This document shows, piece after piece, positions 21,541-33,037 of a stretch of DNA of 64,000 nucleotides (position 1 is the stretch's first letter; every line of letters starts with the position of its first letter). Position numbers and translations under genes: made by a program. The stretch is from Eriocheir sinensis (Eukaryota > Arthropoda > Malacostraca > Decapoda > Varunidae): positions 4,113,023 through 4,177,022 of the forward strand of contig NC_066513.1 in NCBI RefSeq assembly GCF_024679095.1. The letters run 5' to 3'. Below the pieces are notes generated by a model, which was not told where the DNA came from, searched no databases, and saw only the letters and a list, made by a program, of their open reading frames with translations.

Positions 21541-21545
21541 GCTAT

Positions 21546-21678
21546 TGTAGGGTTTGATGGCAAAGGCGTGCTTACTCTTGATAGCTTTAATGAGCGTCCT
21601 CTCAGTACAACGTGGTGGCGGGAACTGCCCGCCAACTCCCACCCAATGAGAGTTGCCAGCTAGGCCAAAACTCCCACA
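21546..21678 (-). repeat. 3' LTR of the gag-only element
   Basis: A 133-bp LTR with TG...CA-type ends. On the minus strand it is preceded by a purine-rich tract (plus 21679-21690) that would prime plus-strand synthesis. Confidence 0.85.
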
Positions 21679-21830
21679 ACTTCCCCCTAAGATTGTGAGG
21701 GCAATCTGAATAAACAAACAAAACAAGCAAAACTGACCAATCCAAGACATGTTGCCTAACTTACTCTAACATAACATACTGGGTGGGGGGCAATCACTGT
21801 ACAAAATCGTCCAGCCATCGCGGACGTGAC

Positions 21831-23030
21831 CTATGCCTGGGAGGCCGCCCCGAGGGTGGGTAGGTGTACGTTGGCAAGGTCGCGCAGCCCCCTCCGACTG
21901 TGTAGTTGGCTGGGTGTGAGACCGAGGGTGTTCATTAGGGTAGGCCCTGCCACACAGACCTGAGCCCCCGTGTCCGCTACAGCCGTGGCACGGTGCTGTG
22001 TGTCACTAGTCGCTTGAGAAACTAGTATCTGCAACTGTGGCTGGCCCTCCACTTGAGCTGAGGCCACCACAACACCCGCCATAGCGTCTTTGCCCTCTCT
22101 CTTTTTCGTTTTGCAAGCTCTTTCGAAGTGACCCAGCTTGCCGCAGGCACGGCACGTAGCGTTACCCGCAGGACACGCCGCTTTCCCAGGCTGATGGCGG
22201 CTTCTACAGTTGCCACACCACCTACCGGGGTTCCTCGCGGCCCGGGCCGCCGCGATGACGTCATCCTTGTCGGTGTCGTCATCCGTGGCGTCGGCGGCGG
22301 CGGCCCCAGCGACCCGATGCTCCTGCATGGGAACGAGAGCGTCCTTTTGCGCTGCCTCAAACGCCACACAGTATGCTCTAAGGCTGTCGACGCTCTTGAA
22401 CTTATCGCAGCCCTGGAACACCTCGCGCTTGAGTGCCGGCTCGCGTAAGCCGGCGACGAGCTTACGGAGCAACATGTACTCGCTCAAATCTTTATCACAG
22501 CCTGGGCACTTGAAACCACAGTCTAACACTTTATGGCCACATCTCGTAAAATACTCGCACACTGATTCATCTGTGGCCTGGGCGTTGCCAAAGAACTATG
22601 ACCAATGCACCGCCTGGTTAGAAGCACGTAACACCAATTTGCTGAAGCTGTCCAAAACCTCACTGGCCGTCAACACACTCCACTGGCCACCCGAGAATCG
22701 TACGTCCAGAGCCTTCTGAAGCGCTGGGACGCAGAGGAGCCGGATGTAGCGCATGGCGTCTGCATCCCTCACCATGTTGAGCTGAATCCAGTCCTCTACG
22801 GAACGCCGCCAGGAACGGTAGTCTGCAGTGGCCATGTCCAGGTCGCACTTGTCCAGACCAGACAAGTGCAGGGCCCTGCGTCCCGTCCCCATGTACGCCA
22901 TGTTCCGCTGTAGCGCCTCCGTGACGATCTGCTGGGCTTGCACTGCTGCTTGTACGCCGGCCGGGCGATAATTTCCGACCCGCCGAGCACCTGACTCGGG
23001 CGAGAATCTTGGGCGCCGTGGGGTGGCCAT
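21831..23030 (-). pseudogene. Gag plus protease start, one in-frame stop
   Basis: ATG at 23030 (MATPRRPRF) opens a frame of about 400 codons encoding a Ty3/gypsy-type Gag, which packages the element RNA. The N-terminal part has a capsid-like stretch (YRSWRRSVEDWI). A zinc knuckle C-x2-C-x4-H-x4-C lies near 22125 (CRACGKLGHFERAC), with an extra cysteine motif (CGNCRSRHQPGKAAC) before it. The aspartic protease active-site motif DTGAQV lies near 21970, but the frame ends soon after. One TAG at 22596-22598 interrupts an otherwise continuous frame. The open frame extends upstream into the LTR to 23087 without an obviously better start. Confidence 0.75.
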
Positions 23031-23049
23031 CGCTGCGTGTAGGTTCTTG

Positions 23050-23063
23050 AGATCACTGCGCCA
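23050..23063 (-). other. primer binding site of the gag-only element
   Basis: TGGCGCAGTGATCT on the minus strand, directly next to the 5' LTR. It is complementary to a tRNA 3' end (…CCA). The tRNA species was not identified. Confidence 0.55.
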
Positions 23064-23129
23064 TGTGAGGTTTGAGAGCAAAGGCATGCTTGCTCTTGAA
23101 AGCTTTAATGAGTGTCCTCTCCGTACAAC
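23064..23129 (-). repeat. 5' LTR, proximal half (split by hAT insertion)
   Basis: The first 66 bp of the 133-bp LTR in plus coordinates. The other 67 bp lie at 32431-32497. Together they equal the length of the 3' LTR exactly. Confidence 0.85.
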
Positions 23130-23852
23130 TAGGGGTGGGCAGGTACCGGTACCAGTACCGGTACTAACGGTACCAGCTAAACGGTACGGTACCGGTACCA
23201 GATTGCTCGGTACCGGTACCAGTTGCTCGGATTTATTTATTGGATTTATTGATAATTCTTCATGTCCGATTTTTTTTTTAGGTTGCTAATAAATATTGTT
23301 ATTGTTATTAGACTATGATCGAGTACATCCATAATAACTATACATGCTATTTTTTTATCGAAAAAATAAATATTCACTTCATTCAGAGAGAGAGAGAGAG
23401 ATCACCACTTAGTAAGTGGATATCTCGGTGATATGGGTAGTGGGTACTCGATCATAGTCTAATAACAATAACAATATATATTAGCGTTTTCTAAAGACTC
23501 GTGGGACTCACTAACTTTTAACCCAAGACTTCGTTTTCTTTTTACTTGCCACTGTTAAATTCGTATGACTCGTTAACTTTTAGAGAGAGAGAGAGAGAGA
23601 TCATATTTATCCAATAAAGCATTAACGAAAAAAGTTTGAATCCCTTGGCGAGAGTTTCTGGCTATAAAGAATTGCATGATGAATTATATAAGATGATTAA
23701 ATCTTGGAGGTGTAGCAGGCGAGAGCGCGAGAGAGAGAGATTTACATAGAAAATCAGACCACACAGACCCCATGGTCCAGACTTGGTGGTCTGTCCTTAA
23801 ACCTAAGTGATTTTACATTAATCAGGAGACTCCAAAACGTTGCATTTCTACT

Positions 23853-26690
23853 CTAGTTGATATTAAGTTGAAGGAAGTGACGGTCGAGCTTATTTTTGAA
23901 GGAGTCAATCGTGTTACACTGGACCACTGATGATGGGAGCTTATTCCATTCACGCACTACAACGTTGGTGAAGAAAAATTTGGTGCAGTCTGAATTTACT
24001 TGTCTACATCTGAGTTTTACGCCATTGTTCCTCGTGCGCAAAGTGTCATCGATCATAAACAATGTTGATCTGTCTACATTCGTGAAACCATTAAGTATTT
24101 TAAAACATTCGATCAGTTTTCCTCGGAGGCGACGTTTCTCAAGAGAGAACATGTTAAGGGTAGAAAGCCTTTCTTCGTAGGATTTGTTGCGCAAGGAAGG
24201 GATAATTTTCGTTGCCCGACGCTGAACACCTTCTAATTTAGCAATATCCTTTGCATGGTGGGGAGACCAAAACTGTACCGCATATTCCAAGTGGGGTCTG
24301 ACTAAACTGTTGTAGAGCGGTAGTATTACATCTTTATTCTTAAATAAAAAGTTTCTTTTAATGAAGCCCAACATTCTGTTCGCTTTATTTGCTGCATCGA
24401 TGCATTGCTGTGAGAATTTGAGGTTTGACGCTATTTTGACCCCCAAGTCCTTGACGCATTGAATGCTTTTGAGTTTAACGCCGCGCATTTAATAATCAAA
24501 CTTCTTATTCCTCGTTCCAACTTGAAGGACCTGGCACTTGTCTACGTTAAAGGGCATCTCCCATCTATCCGACCAAGCTGAAATTTTGTGCAAATCCTCT
24601 TGGAGGCTTTGCCTGTCTTCGTCAGTGAGAACCGAGTTACCAATCTTTGTGTCGTCTGCAAATCTACTAATGCGATTATTGAGTCCAACATCCACGTCGT
24701 TGATGTAAATAATGAAGAGCACTGGGCCAAGAACCGAGCCCTGAGGGACGCCACTAGTGACCGGTGCCCACTCTGAGTTAAATCCGTCAATCACTACTCT
24801 TTGTTGTCTGTTGCTCAACCAATTCGCGATCCATTGGTTTACCGGACCGTCAATACCTATTTGCTTTAATTTGTAAAGTAATTTATGATACGGGACTTTA
24901 TCAAACGCTTTCTGGAAATCAAGATAGACTACGTCCAGTGATTTGGTTACGTCATAAACAGTGAAGAGGTCGTTATAAAAGGTTAATAGATTTGATAGGC
25001 AGGATCTTTTGTTTCGGAAGCCATGCTGTGAGTCCCCAATTAATGAGTGGCTTTCAAGGTAACTCACAATTTTGTCTCTAATTATGCCCTCAAGTAGCTT
25101 ACCTACAACCGAAGTTAGACTAATGGGCCTGTAATTACCTGGTACTTTTTTGTCTCCTTTCTTAAAAATCGGAGTCACGTTAGCCTTTTTCCAATCTGAA
25201 GGGACAATGCCTTGTCGCAAGGACATATTGAATACGGTTGTGAGGGAGGAGAGTATTTCGCTCTTTGTTTCTTTCAGCAGAGTTGGATATACTTTATCAG
25301 GTCCAGGACTTTTATTTGTTTTAAGTGATTTGAGGGCTTTAAGGACTTCATCGGGTTTTATTTCAAAGTTAGACAATGCATGCTCGGGATTTACATTAGT
25401 ACTGGTGTTGGTGGTGGTGGTGGGAGGACTGTTATTATTAAACACCGAGGAAAAGTAATTATTTAATAGGTTTGCAACGTGTTGGCTGTCAGTCACTAGT
25501 GCACCGTCGCTGTTTGTTAAAGGTCCAATTCCACTTCTGATCGCCTTTCTGTTGTTTATGTAACTGAAGAAGGATTTCGGGTTATTTTTACAGTTGGCTG
25601 CAATATTTTCTTCATATCTACGCTTTGCCTGACGCACTAATCTTTTTACTCGTCGCCTGGCATCATTGTAAAGTCTAATGTTTTCGGGCGTGCTTTGCTC
25701 TTTCTTTAACCTGTAAGACAATTTTCTCTCCTTGACTGAGTGTTTAATTTCGCTATTAAACCAAGGTGGACTTTTATTAGTGTTAATTCGCTTCTCACAC
25801 ACGGGGACAAATGTGTCCTGCTGAGTGAGTAAGTGATCTTTAAAGCTTAGCCAGGCGTCCTCTACATTGCCGTCATCTGATAGTTGCATATCTATTAGTT
25901 TTCGTCGGATTTCTACGAAGTTAGCTCTTTTGAAATTGGGCACCTTTACTTTATTTTCAGTCACCGATGTTTGAGCTCTAATGTCAACGCGCACTAGTTT
26001 ATGATCGCAGGAACCGAGGTGTTCTCCTACCGTGACATTACTGACTAGGTTATCTTGGGTCGCTATAACAAGGTCAAGTATGTTATTTTGTCGAGTTGGT
26101 TCAGAAACCATTTGGCTTAGATAATTTTTCTCTAGAAATTCGATCATTCTATGGGACTCACCTTCTGTACCCGACAGTGTCGCCCAGTCGATATGGGGGA
26201 GGTTAAAGTCTCCTAGTATCAGAGAGTCGCTGTTATTAAGTGATTGCCTTATGACGCTGTACATTTCAAGATCGGCATCGAGTGATTGCCCCGGAGGCCT
26301 GTAAGTGACAGATATATTTAAATTGACTTTTGCAGTGTTTACTCGCACGCACAAATGTTCAACGTTACTGTTTCTTGGTGTTTTGTCAGTGGGTTGCAAG
26401 TAGCTTTTGACAAAAAGGGCGACACCACCCCCTCTACGGTTTACACGATCATTGTTGAAGAATCTGTAGCCATCTATGTTGTATTCGGAACTTAAATCAA
26501 TATTAGTGGTGTCGATAAATGTTTCGGTTATAGCAATTACGTCAAAGTTTTCTGTCAGAGCAAGACATCGCAGTTCATCAAACTTGTTTCTTAGGCTACG
26601 CGCATTGAAACTAAGGACTCTTAGGTTATCTTGAAGCTTGGAAGTAGAGGTGGTGGTACTGGAGGGTTCAATGTTACGAGTCTGTTGTGG
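23853..26690 (-). pseudogene. LINE-C ORF2 endonuclease-reverse transcriptase, one stop
   Basis: An open frame from about 26690 to 23853 (around 945 codons) with a single interrupting TAA at 24489-24491. Endonuclease motifs in order: FNARSLRNKFDEL, IAITETFID, RRGGGVALFV, TYRPPGQ, GDFNLPHIDW, NILDLV and SCDHKLV. A linker with WFNSEIKHSVKERK follows. Reverse transcriptase motifs are KSPGPDKVYP, NYRPISLTS, QHGFRNKRSC, VYLDFQKAFDKVPY, GVPQGSVLGP and the catalytic RFADDTK. The C-terminal region (RPHLEYAVQFWSPHHAKD) lies after the stop. The first codons overlap the end of ORF1 in another frame. Confidence 0.88.
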
Positions 26691-26704
26691 TGTATGGTGT
26701 CTAT

Positions 26705-27494
26705 TTACACGGGCGGGGTGGAAGGACGTGGCTGAGCGTCGTTTTTTGTTGTTCGGGCGTTACGTACGGCGTTGTTGAGGAGCCTTCCGAATCTGGCTGC
26801 CCCGATGGGGGACAGGTGTATGCCGTCCCTTAGGAAAAGTTTACTCTGGCCGTAGAAATGGTTCCAGGCGTTAAAGAACTCGACGTCGAGCTCTCCGCAG
26901 AGTGTCTGTAGGCGGTTGTTGAGGCTGAAGGCCTTACTGTAGAAGTCGCCCTCATCCCATGTCCGTGGTAGAATTCCTGAAATCAAAATATTAGGGGATT
27001 TAGACTTATACTGCTGGATGAGCCTACGGTACTTGTCCAGCAGTTCCTCAGACCGGGTCGTGGTGACGTCGTTTGTACCTGTGTGGAGAACAAAGAGTGA
27101 GTCATTAGAGGCCTCAGCGGAGACCTCGTCCAGGGCAGCTGTGATGTCGTCAACACCAGCTCCAGGATAACAGTAGTTACGCCTACGACGGGGGACTCTG
27201 CCACAGAATTCAACCACCTGATGGCGAATCATAGAGTCACCAACCAAGAAGGTGCTCTGTTCCTCGTCCTCCTCCTCCAGTATGGCAAATCTGTTGTAGC
27301 AATGAGTAGGATAAATGGCTCTAGGGGCGGGTCTGGCTCCTCCTCTCACGGGGGTGAAGCATTCAGCGTCAGCTCTACCGGTCCCCTGTGACGTGCCTTC
27401 TTCGGAAGGTGGCTGGGCATCGAGTGCAGGTGCGGAGGGTGATGAGGCGTCACTTGCAGCAGGGGCGACGATGTTGGCCTGGATAAACTCCTGC
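26705..27494 (-). CDS. LINE-C ORF1, SGNH esterase domain (5' truncated)
   Basis: The C-terminal part of a CR1 ORF1 protein. The SGNH/GDSL-type hydrolase signature is complete: GDSMIRHQV (nucleophile Ser) near 27235, HTGTNDV (Asn block) near 27080, and DGIHLSPIGAARFG (Asp/His block) near 26815. CR1 ORF1 esterases are thought to act on lipids or aid membrane passage of the particle, but the role is unproven. The N-terminus is lost at the hAT junction; the open frame runs back artificially into hAT sequence to 27535. No internal stop. ORF2 begins in an overlapping frame at its 3' end. Confidence 0.85.
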
Positions 27495-27899
27495 AGTGGA
27501 TATCTCGGTGATATGGGTAGTTTGTACTCGATCATAGTCTAATAACAATAACAATATTTATTAGCAACCTAAAAAAGAAAAAGAATCGGACATGAAAAAT
27601 TATCCAGTAACTCCAATAAATAAATAAAATAATGGAAACGGGAGCTGTGATGGAAACGGAAAGCAGGACAAAATGGTGGGAACTTGGGGAGACGGTCAGC
27701 GGGGCAGTGACTCGGCGTCTACACAAAGGGCCCATACCACATGGAGGCGGGCGAGCACCGAGCGTCACTAAGATCCAAACGGCAATGCGCAGTGCCTAGT
27801 GATCATTAAGCTTCCCGGAACCCAAGTGATCATGATGCTTCGCGGTACCAGTACCGATATCAGTTATCGATACCAGTACCGGCGAGTGATCATTAAGCT

Positions 27900-30800
27900 G
27901 ATCTTGATCTTGATCTTGATGTCACAGGTGGCTCGGGATTTCTCCCCAGCCAGGCCTTTGTATCGGCAGCTCCTGTGAAGAGAAAAAAAAAAAAAAAAAC
28001 ATGCGGGAAGTCAATGTTCTCGGGGCAAGATATCATTCCCTACATCTTGCACGCCACATGCCTTCCAAGAACTCTTTCACTGCCTCAATCACTCGTCCAC
28101 TCGTCTCTCCACTGAGCCCCAGCAGCAGCACCATCCACTCCCTTCCAGTCCTCCCGTTTACTCCACGTCCCATCTCGCTCAAAAACACATGCATCATCTT
28201 CGTTCTCTCCCTGTCATACTTCTTGCATTCCAACACTACATGCTGCACAGTCTCGTCCACACCCCTATCACACATCTGGCACACTTTGCTGCGGGACTCA
28301 GACCATCTATAGTTCCTTGCATTCACATCCAGACACTGCGCTCTAGCACGGAAAAGAAGATCACCTCCCAGGCTTCCCTCATACCACACCTCACACTTTG
28401 GGGCCTCTTTCTCCCTATACCAGTCGAGAGTTTCCTTTCTTTCCATCTCATTCTTCCACTTGCTCAATCCCTCATCTTTAACTGCCATATCTATCACATT
28501 CTTCCACTTTCTTACATCCCACTCAAACCTCTCCATTTTTGTTTGTTATTCTCCATTCAAACACATTCTCTCTATCTTCAAAGGGTCGGTACACCCACCT
28601 ACTTAGCATAACATTCCTGTCTATCATTCGCCCACATTTATTCGCCCATTTGCCATCTCTTATACTCCACAAGTATACTTTCCTTGCTAATCTTGCATCC
28701 TCCATTTGTTCCAGTCTCACTTTATATCTCAAGGTTGCCTTTACTAGTCTTTCCCTAAACGTGCTCCATCCCATGTCCCCCCTAAGAGCCTCTACTGCTG
28801 CAAACCTTGGTGCATTCAGTGCCATTCTTGCTACCCTATTCTGCCCCACTTCCAATTTTTGTATCTCACTGTCATTCCATGTCATCACATCCATTCCATA
28901 CATAATGCTCGGAACAGCCACACTCTTCCAAACCTCACGGATGACATCATACTTGCTCGCTCTCATCCTCGCTGCACTCCCTAAACGGCCTACCCACTGG
29001 TTTGCCATACTTATCTTTACATTCTTGGCCCTGCCGCATCCATTTACCTCCATCCACACCCCTAGATACTTGTATTCTTCCGTCTGTTCCAACTCATCCC
29101 CTTCCAGTCTCCAAGTTGTTTCTCTCTCATCCTCTGACCTATTCACTATCATTACTTTGCTCTTCTCACTACTGAACCTAACCCCAAAATCCCTTCCATA
29201 ACCCTCTACCACATCTAGGAGACTGTAGTTCTTCAGCAGACTCACTCATAACCACCACATCATCCGCATACAACAACACACATACTTTATCCTCTCCAAT
29301 TCTCACTCCTGCATTCATTCTCCTCATTCTGACTGCTAATTCCTCTGTGAAAAGACTAAATAATGTTGGTGATAATATACAGCCTTGTCTCACTCCTCTT
29401 TCACTCTTCACCCAACCTGTCTCTAGATCACCTAGTCTATACTTTGCTCTTGTACCTACATACATACTTCTAATTATGTTAACAATCTTATCACTCAGCC
29501 CAACTTTTTCAAGCACTCTGCATAACACATCTCTATTCACCCTGTCATAAGCTTTCTCTATATCTAGGAAGCCTAAGTACAGTTTCCCTTCTTCTCTCTT
29601 TTTCCTTTCAATCAGCTCATTTACAACAAACATATTATCTTCTGCTCGCCTGTCCACTCGGAACCCATTCTGCTCCTCACCCAGCACCCTGGCACTCTCA
29701 ATCCATTTACACAACCTTTCATTCAACACAGCACTAAAGATTTTTCCTATTGAGTTTACCAGAGAAATTGGCCTATAGTTCTTTAATTCCTGCTTAATTC
29801 CACTCTGTGGATCAGAGTCACTCGATCTACATCCATTCCATTTATTCCTACCACACCTGGTTGAACAACTCAGTCGTTATCCTCTCAATCACAGCCTCAC
29901 CCCCTTTTTTGTACAACTCATACGGAATCTCATCTGGTCCTGCTGCCTTACCATTCTTCTGTCTTTTCACACATCTCTCAACTTCCTCCTTGCTGATCCT
30001 TTCCTTCAACTCATTTGCATCTTTTCTCTCCATGGTCACACATCTTTCTCTCTCACCAAATACTTCCCCTACTCCTATTTCTTCCCAAAACTCCCTAATT
30101 GACTCCCTCATTTTCTCCTTATCTGTAATTATTTCACCATTCTCCTTCAGACTTTTCACATTTTCACTGTCACACATCCTCTCACCTCTCAGGAATCTAT
30201 ACCACTCACGACCTCCCTCAAGCCCTTCCTCCCTCAGGGTCTGAATAGCACTACTCTCACACTTAGCCTTTGCATCCATAATCTTCCGTTTTGTCAGTCG
30301 TTGGTGTCTCACATAGCTTTCCCATGCATTCTGGTACTCACCCTCAGCTTCTTCGCTTTCTTGCCTCCTTCTCCTCATTCGTCTACACAGTCTATTTAGT
30401 CTCTTTCGTTCTTTCCTAGCTGTCCTAATATCATCGTTCCACCACGGTTTCCTTACACGCTTTCTACCATTCGTTCTCACATACCCTACATGTTGGACTG
30501 CAGCTCCTCTCACATTCTCTACGAGCCTTTCATTCAAAGCGTCCACATCATTCAAACTACCTGGCTCCCAATTTCTTTCACTCAAGTCTACCTGAAAATT
30601 TTCCCACCCTACATCTCTCAGTCTCCACTTCTTCTTCTTCCTGTCCTTTTCTTTCATTTCATTTCTACCATTCAGCCCGCACTCCACGGTCAACATATTA
30701 TGGTCAGACACAATATCAATCATTCCCTCTTCATCTATCCACATACGAGACACACATTCACGCATTCTCCCATTTACCAGTACATAATCAATCGCAGACT

Positions 30801-31612
30801 CCTGATTTCTTGCACTCCAGGTCACACGTCCCTCAGCCAGAGTTTCATTCAGGTTCTCTAAGTTCATCTCACTTACAAACTCAGCTAGCATTTCTCCATT
30901 CCGATTTATACGTTCACCTAACATACCTGTATGTGCATTCATATCACCCATAACAATCACTCTCTCTCCTGCATGCTCTCTCACAACTTTTCTAAGAATA
31001 TTGTACTTTCCCCTGTTTTCCCTTACTGCTCTTTCACCTTCTACAGTCATATACACAACAACCATTACTACTCTTTCTAGTCTGCCCTTTTTATTCTTGC
31101 ATTCCACACTCACGGCCAATACATCTTCACTGCTAGCACTGTTACCTACATCTAGCTCTTCCACCTTCAGATTCTCATTTTTGCGGTGGAGGAAGGCTAC
31201 GCCTCCTCCCATAGTCTCCTGTTTCTTTCGCCCCTTCCCAATCATCACATACTCACTCCCCTCAGTCTGCACGTCGCCTCTCAGGTGTGTCTCAGTCAAG
31301 CCTATTATATCATACTTCCATTCATCCAGTTCCTTACTCATGTCCTCAAGTTTGCCCACACCCCAACCTCTCACATTCAAACATCCAATCTTCATACTTT
31401 CACTTGCCTGGGTTGTGTATCCACTCCTCCGTGCTAGGTCATTTATACCCGTTCAAACTGTCCCCACTGCATACAGTGACTTCATCCGCACCCATTCACG
31501 CAGGCGCTCCCCCATCCTCCTGTTCCCGTTGCCGCTCAGGTGCACGCCATCCACGTCGAACGCTGCATCTCCCCTCAGGACTCCGTCCATGTCGATGAAG
31601 CTGACGTCGCCC
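27900..31612 (-). mobile_element. LINE-D: endonuclease/reverse transcriptase LINE
   Basis: A single-ORF LINE on the minus strand inserted in hAT copy 2. The 3' end (27900) carries a short tandem of GATCTT words. Endonuclease, reverse transcriptase and a C-terminal cysteine motif occur in order. hAT sequence (AACTGCTATCGGTACTGG) resumes at about 31613. The clade is undetermined: the YADDVVVMS and GFRVDRRAEDN motifs differ from the CR1 copies in this window. Confidence 0.8.
28033..31395 (-). pseudogene. LINE-D ORF2, several frameshifts
   Basis: ATG at 31395 opens a 515-codon frame holding the endonuclease: KIGCLNVRGWG, IIGLTETHLRGD, GGGVAFLHRK, VMGDMNAHTG, SAIDYVLVNG, VSDHNMLTVE. Its end holds the first reverse transcriptase block (NGKAAGPDEIPYELYK). 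The frame is lost near 29848 and 29790, where VTLIH and NYRPISL are still readable in other frames. It resumes at 29729 with EEQNGFRVDRRAEDN, LDIEKAYDRVNR, GVRQGCILSP and the catalytic LYADDVVVMSE. Another break near 29215 leads to 28523-29245 and then 28033-28536, which ends in a C-x2-C...H...C motif (CQMCDRGVDETVQHVVLEC). It is probably inactive. Confidence 0.8.
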
Positions 31613-32079
31613 GGAACTGCTATCGGTACTGGTACCGCGAAGCATCATGATCACTTGATGCTTCGCGGTACCAGTACCGATAGCAGTTATCGATACCAGG
31701 TACCGGTAACTGGTATCGATAACTGCTATCGGTACTGGTACCGCGAAGCATCATGATCACTTGGGTTCCGGGAAGCTTAATGATCACTCGGTGCTCGCTC
31801 GCCTCCATGCGGTATGGGCCCTGTGTGTAGACGCTGAGTCACTGCCCCGCTGACCGTCTCCCCAAGTTCCCACCATTTTGTCCTGCTTTCCGTTTCCATC
31901 ACAGCTCCCGTTTCCATTATTTTATTTATTTATTGGAGTTACTGGATAATTCTTCATGTCCGATTCTTTTTCTTTTTTAGGTTGCTAATAAATATTTTTA
32001 TTGTTATTAGACTATGATCGAGTACATCCATAATAACTATACATGCTATTTTTTTTTTCGAAAAAATAAATATTCACTT

Positions 32080-32110
<31 letters not shown>

Positions 32111-32115
<5 letters not shown>

Positions 32116-32256
32116 CATAGATTTACATAGAAAATTAGACCACACAGACCCCATGGTACAAACTAGGTTGTCTGTCCTTGAACCTAAGTGATTTTATATT
32201 AATCAGAAGGCTCCTAAACGTTGCATTTCTACTCTAGTTGATATTAAGTTGAAGGA
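32111..32256 (-). mobile_element. CR1-type LINE-C 3' tail inside hAT copy 2
   Basis: The same stub as at 16571-16716, with the same two boundaries inside a GA run. It must predate the divergence of these two hAT copies. Confidence 0.85.
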
Positions 32257-32430
32257 AGAGAGAGGGTTTTCTTTACAGGAAATTTGTTTGGGAATTTCAT
32301 CAGAAGTCATTAAGAAAAAAAAAACTCCTTTGGGTACCGGTACCGGTACCGGTACTAACGGTACTTGAGTTTTCGGTACCGGTACTACCGGTACTCAAAT
32401 TAACGGTACTTGCCCATCCCTAAGTACAAC

Positions 32431-32497
32431 GTGGTGGCGGGAACTGCCCGCCGACTCCCACCCAATGAGAGTTGCCAGCTAGGCCAAAACTCCCACA
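32431..32497 (-). repeat. 5' LTR, distal half (split by hAT insertion)
   Basis: The remaining 67 bp of the LTR, starting (minus strand) TGTGGGAGTTTTGGCC. It is followed outward by the GCTAT duplication. Confidence 0.85.
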
Positions 32498-32502
32498 GCT
32501 AT

Positions 32503-33037
32503 CTTTATATTTGTGTAAGATGAATATTTATTGCTGTGGCCGTAATGCTGAATCAAAGTTCTGAATCAAATGTAACGGTACTTAACTATAGACTCGATAA
32601 ATGTCGGCTGATAGGTTTCTTTATGGTAGCTTTCTTGCAGGTTTCTTTATGGTAGCTTTCTTGCGCATATAGTGATTTATTTTGGTCTCTTAATGAAGTG
32701 AAGTTACTGGCTTCCTGAAAAATTCAGAAACTTAAAAAAATAGATTTAGGTCAGGTCAAGATCGGTTTGATTAAGTTTTGTATATCTATCATAGAATACG
32801 TGTGTTAATTACTTCGCTTTGCGCCGTTGTTGCCATTTAACGGTGGAGTACATAGGCTATGTTAAGCTGCATTTTTACCATTGTCTGTTTGATACCTGGC
32901 GAAAACAATCTACAAAAACATTTTGGGCTCTACAGATTTCTAAAGATTTTTGGGGGCCTCTATTTAAGATTTCCAGAAAATTTCGGTGGCAACACTGCAT
33001 GTGAGATTGTGATTTGAGTCCAGTTTGAAGTTGAAGG
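32503..33037. other. no gene recognised
   Basis: Spacer DNA with a short tandem (GGTTTCTTTATGGTAGCTTTCTTG twice near 32620-32665) and no coding motif. Confidence 0.5.

Larger units (their letters stand above)
23741..27494 (-). mobile_element. LINE-C: CR1-type retrotransposon, 5' truncated
   Basis: The minus-strand 3' end has a TTTACATAGA tail abutting a GA run. ORF2 is nearly intact and ORF1 is cut at about 27494, where hAT sequence resumes (GTGGATATCTCGG). The esterase-type ORF1 plus endonuclease/reverse transcriptase is characteristic of the CR1 clade. The insertion removed a few bases of the hAT arm. Confidence 0.88.
23130..32422. mobile_element. hAT-like foldback element, copy 2, with two nested LINEs
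   Basis: The ends match copy 1 (TAGGGGTGGGCAGG at 23130; mirror of TAGGGATGGGCAAG ending at 32422). The flanks are CGTACAAC (23122-23129) and AGTACAAC (32423-32430), a duplication with one mismatch. Native pieces remain at 23130-23740, 27495-27899 and 31613-32422; the rest is LINE. The right arm carries the same CR1 3' stub (32111-32256) as copy 1. Confidence 0.85.
21546..32497 (-). mobile_element. gag-only LTR retrotransposon with nested insertions
   Basis: LTRs of 133 bp begin TGTGGGAGTTTTGGCC and end CCCTACA (minus strand). The whole is flanked by a perfect GCTAT duplication (21541-21545 and 32498-32502). The interior holds only gag and the start of protease, then a polypurine tract. Reverse transcriptase, RNase H and integrase are missing. 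The 5' LTR was later split by the hAT-like copy 2 at 23130-32422, which accounts for most of the length. Confidence 0.88.

Noticed and set aside
29807..31756. Plus-strand frames of up to 251 codons opposite LINE-D
   Set aside because: They mirror the well-supported minus-strand endonuclease and reverse transcriptase.
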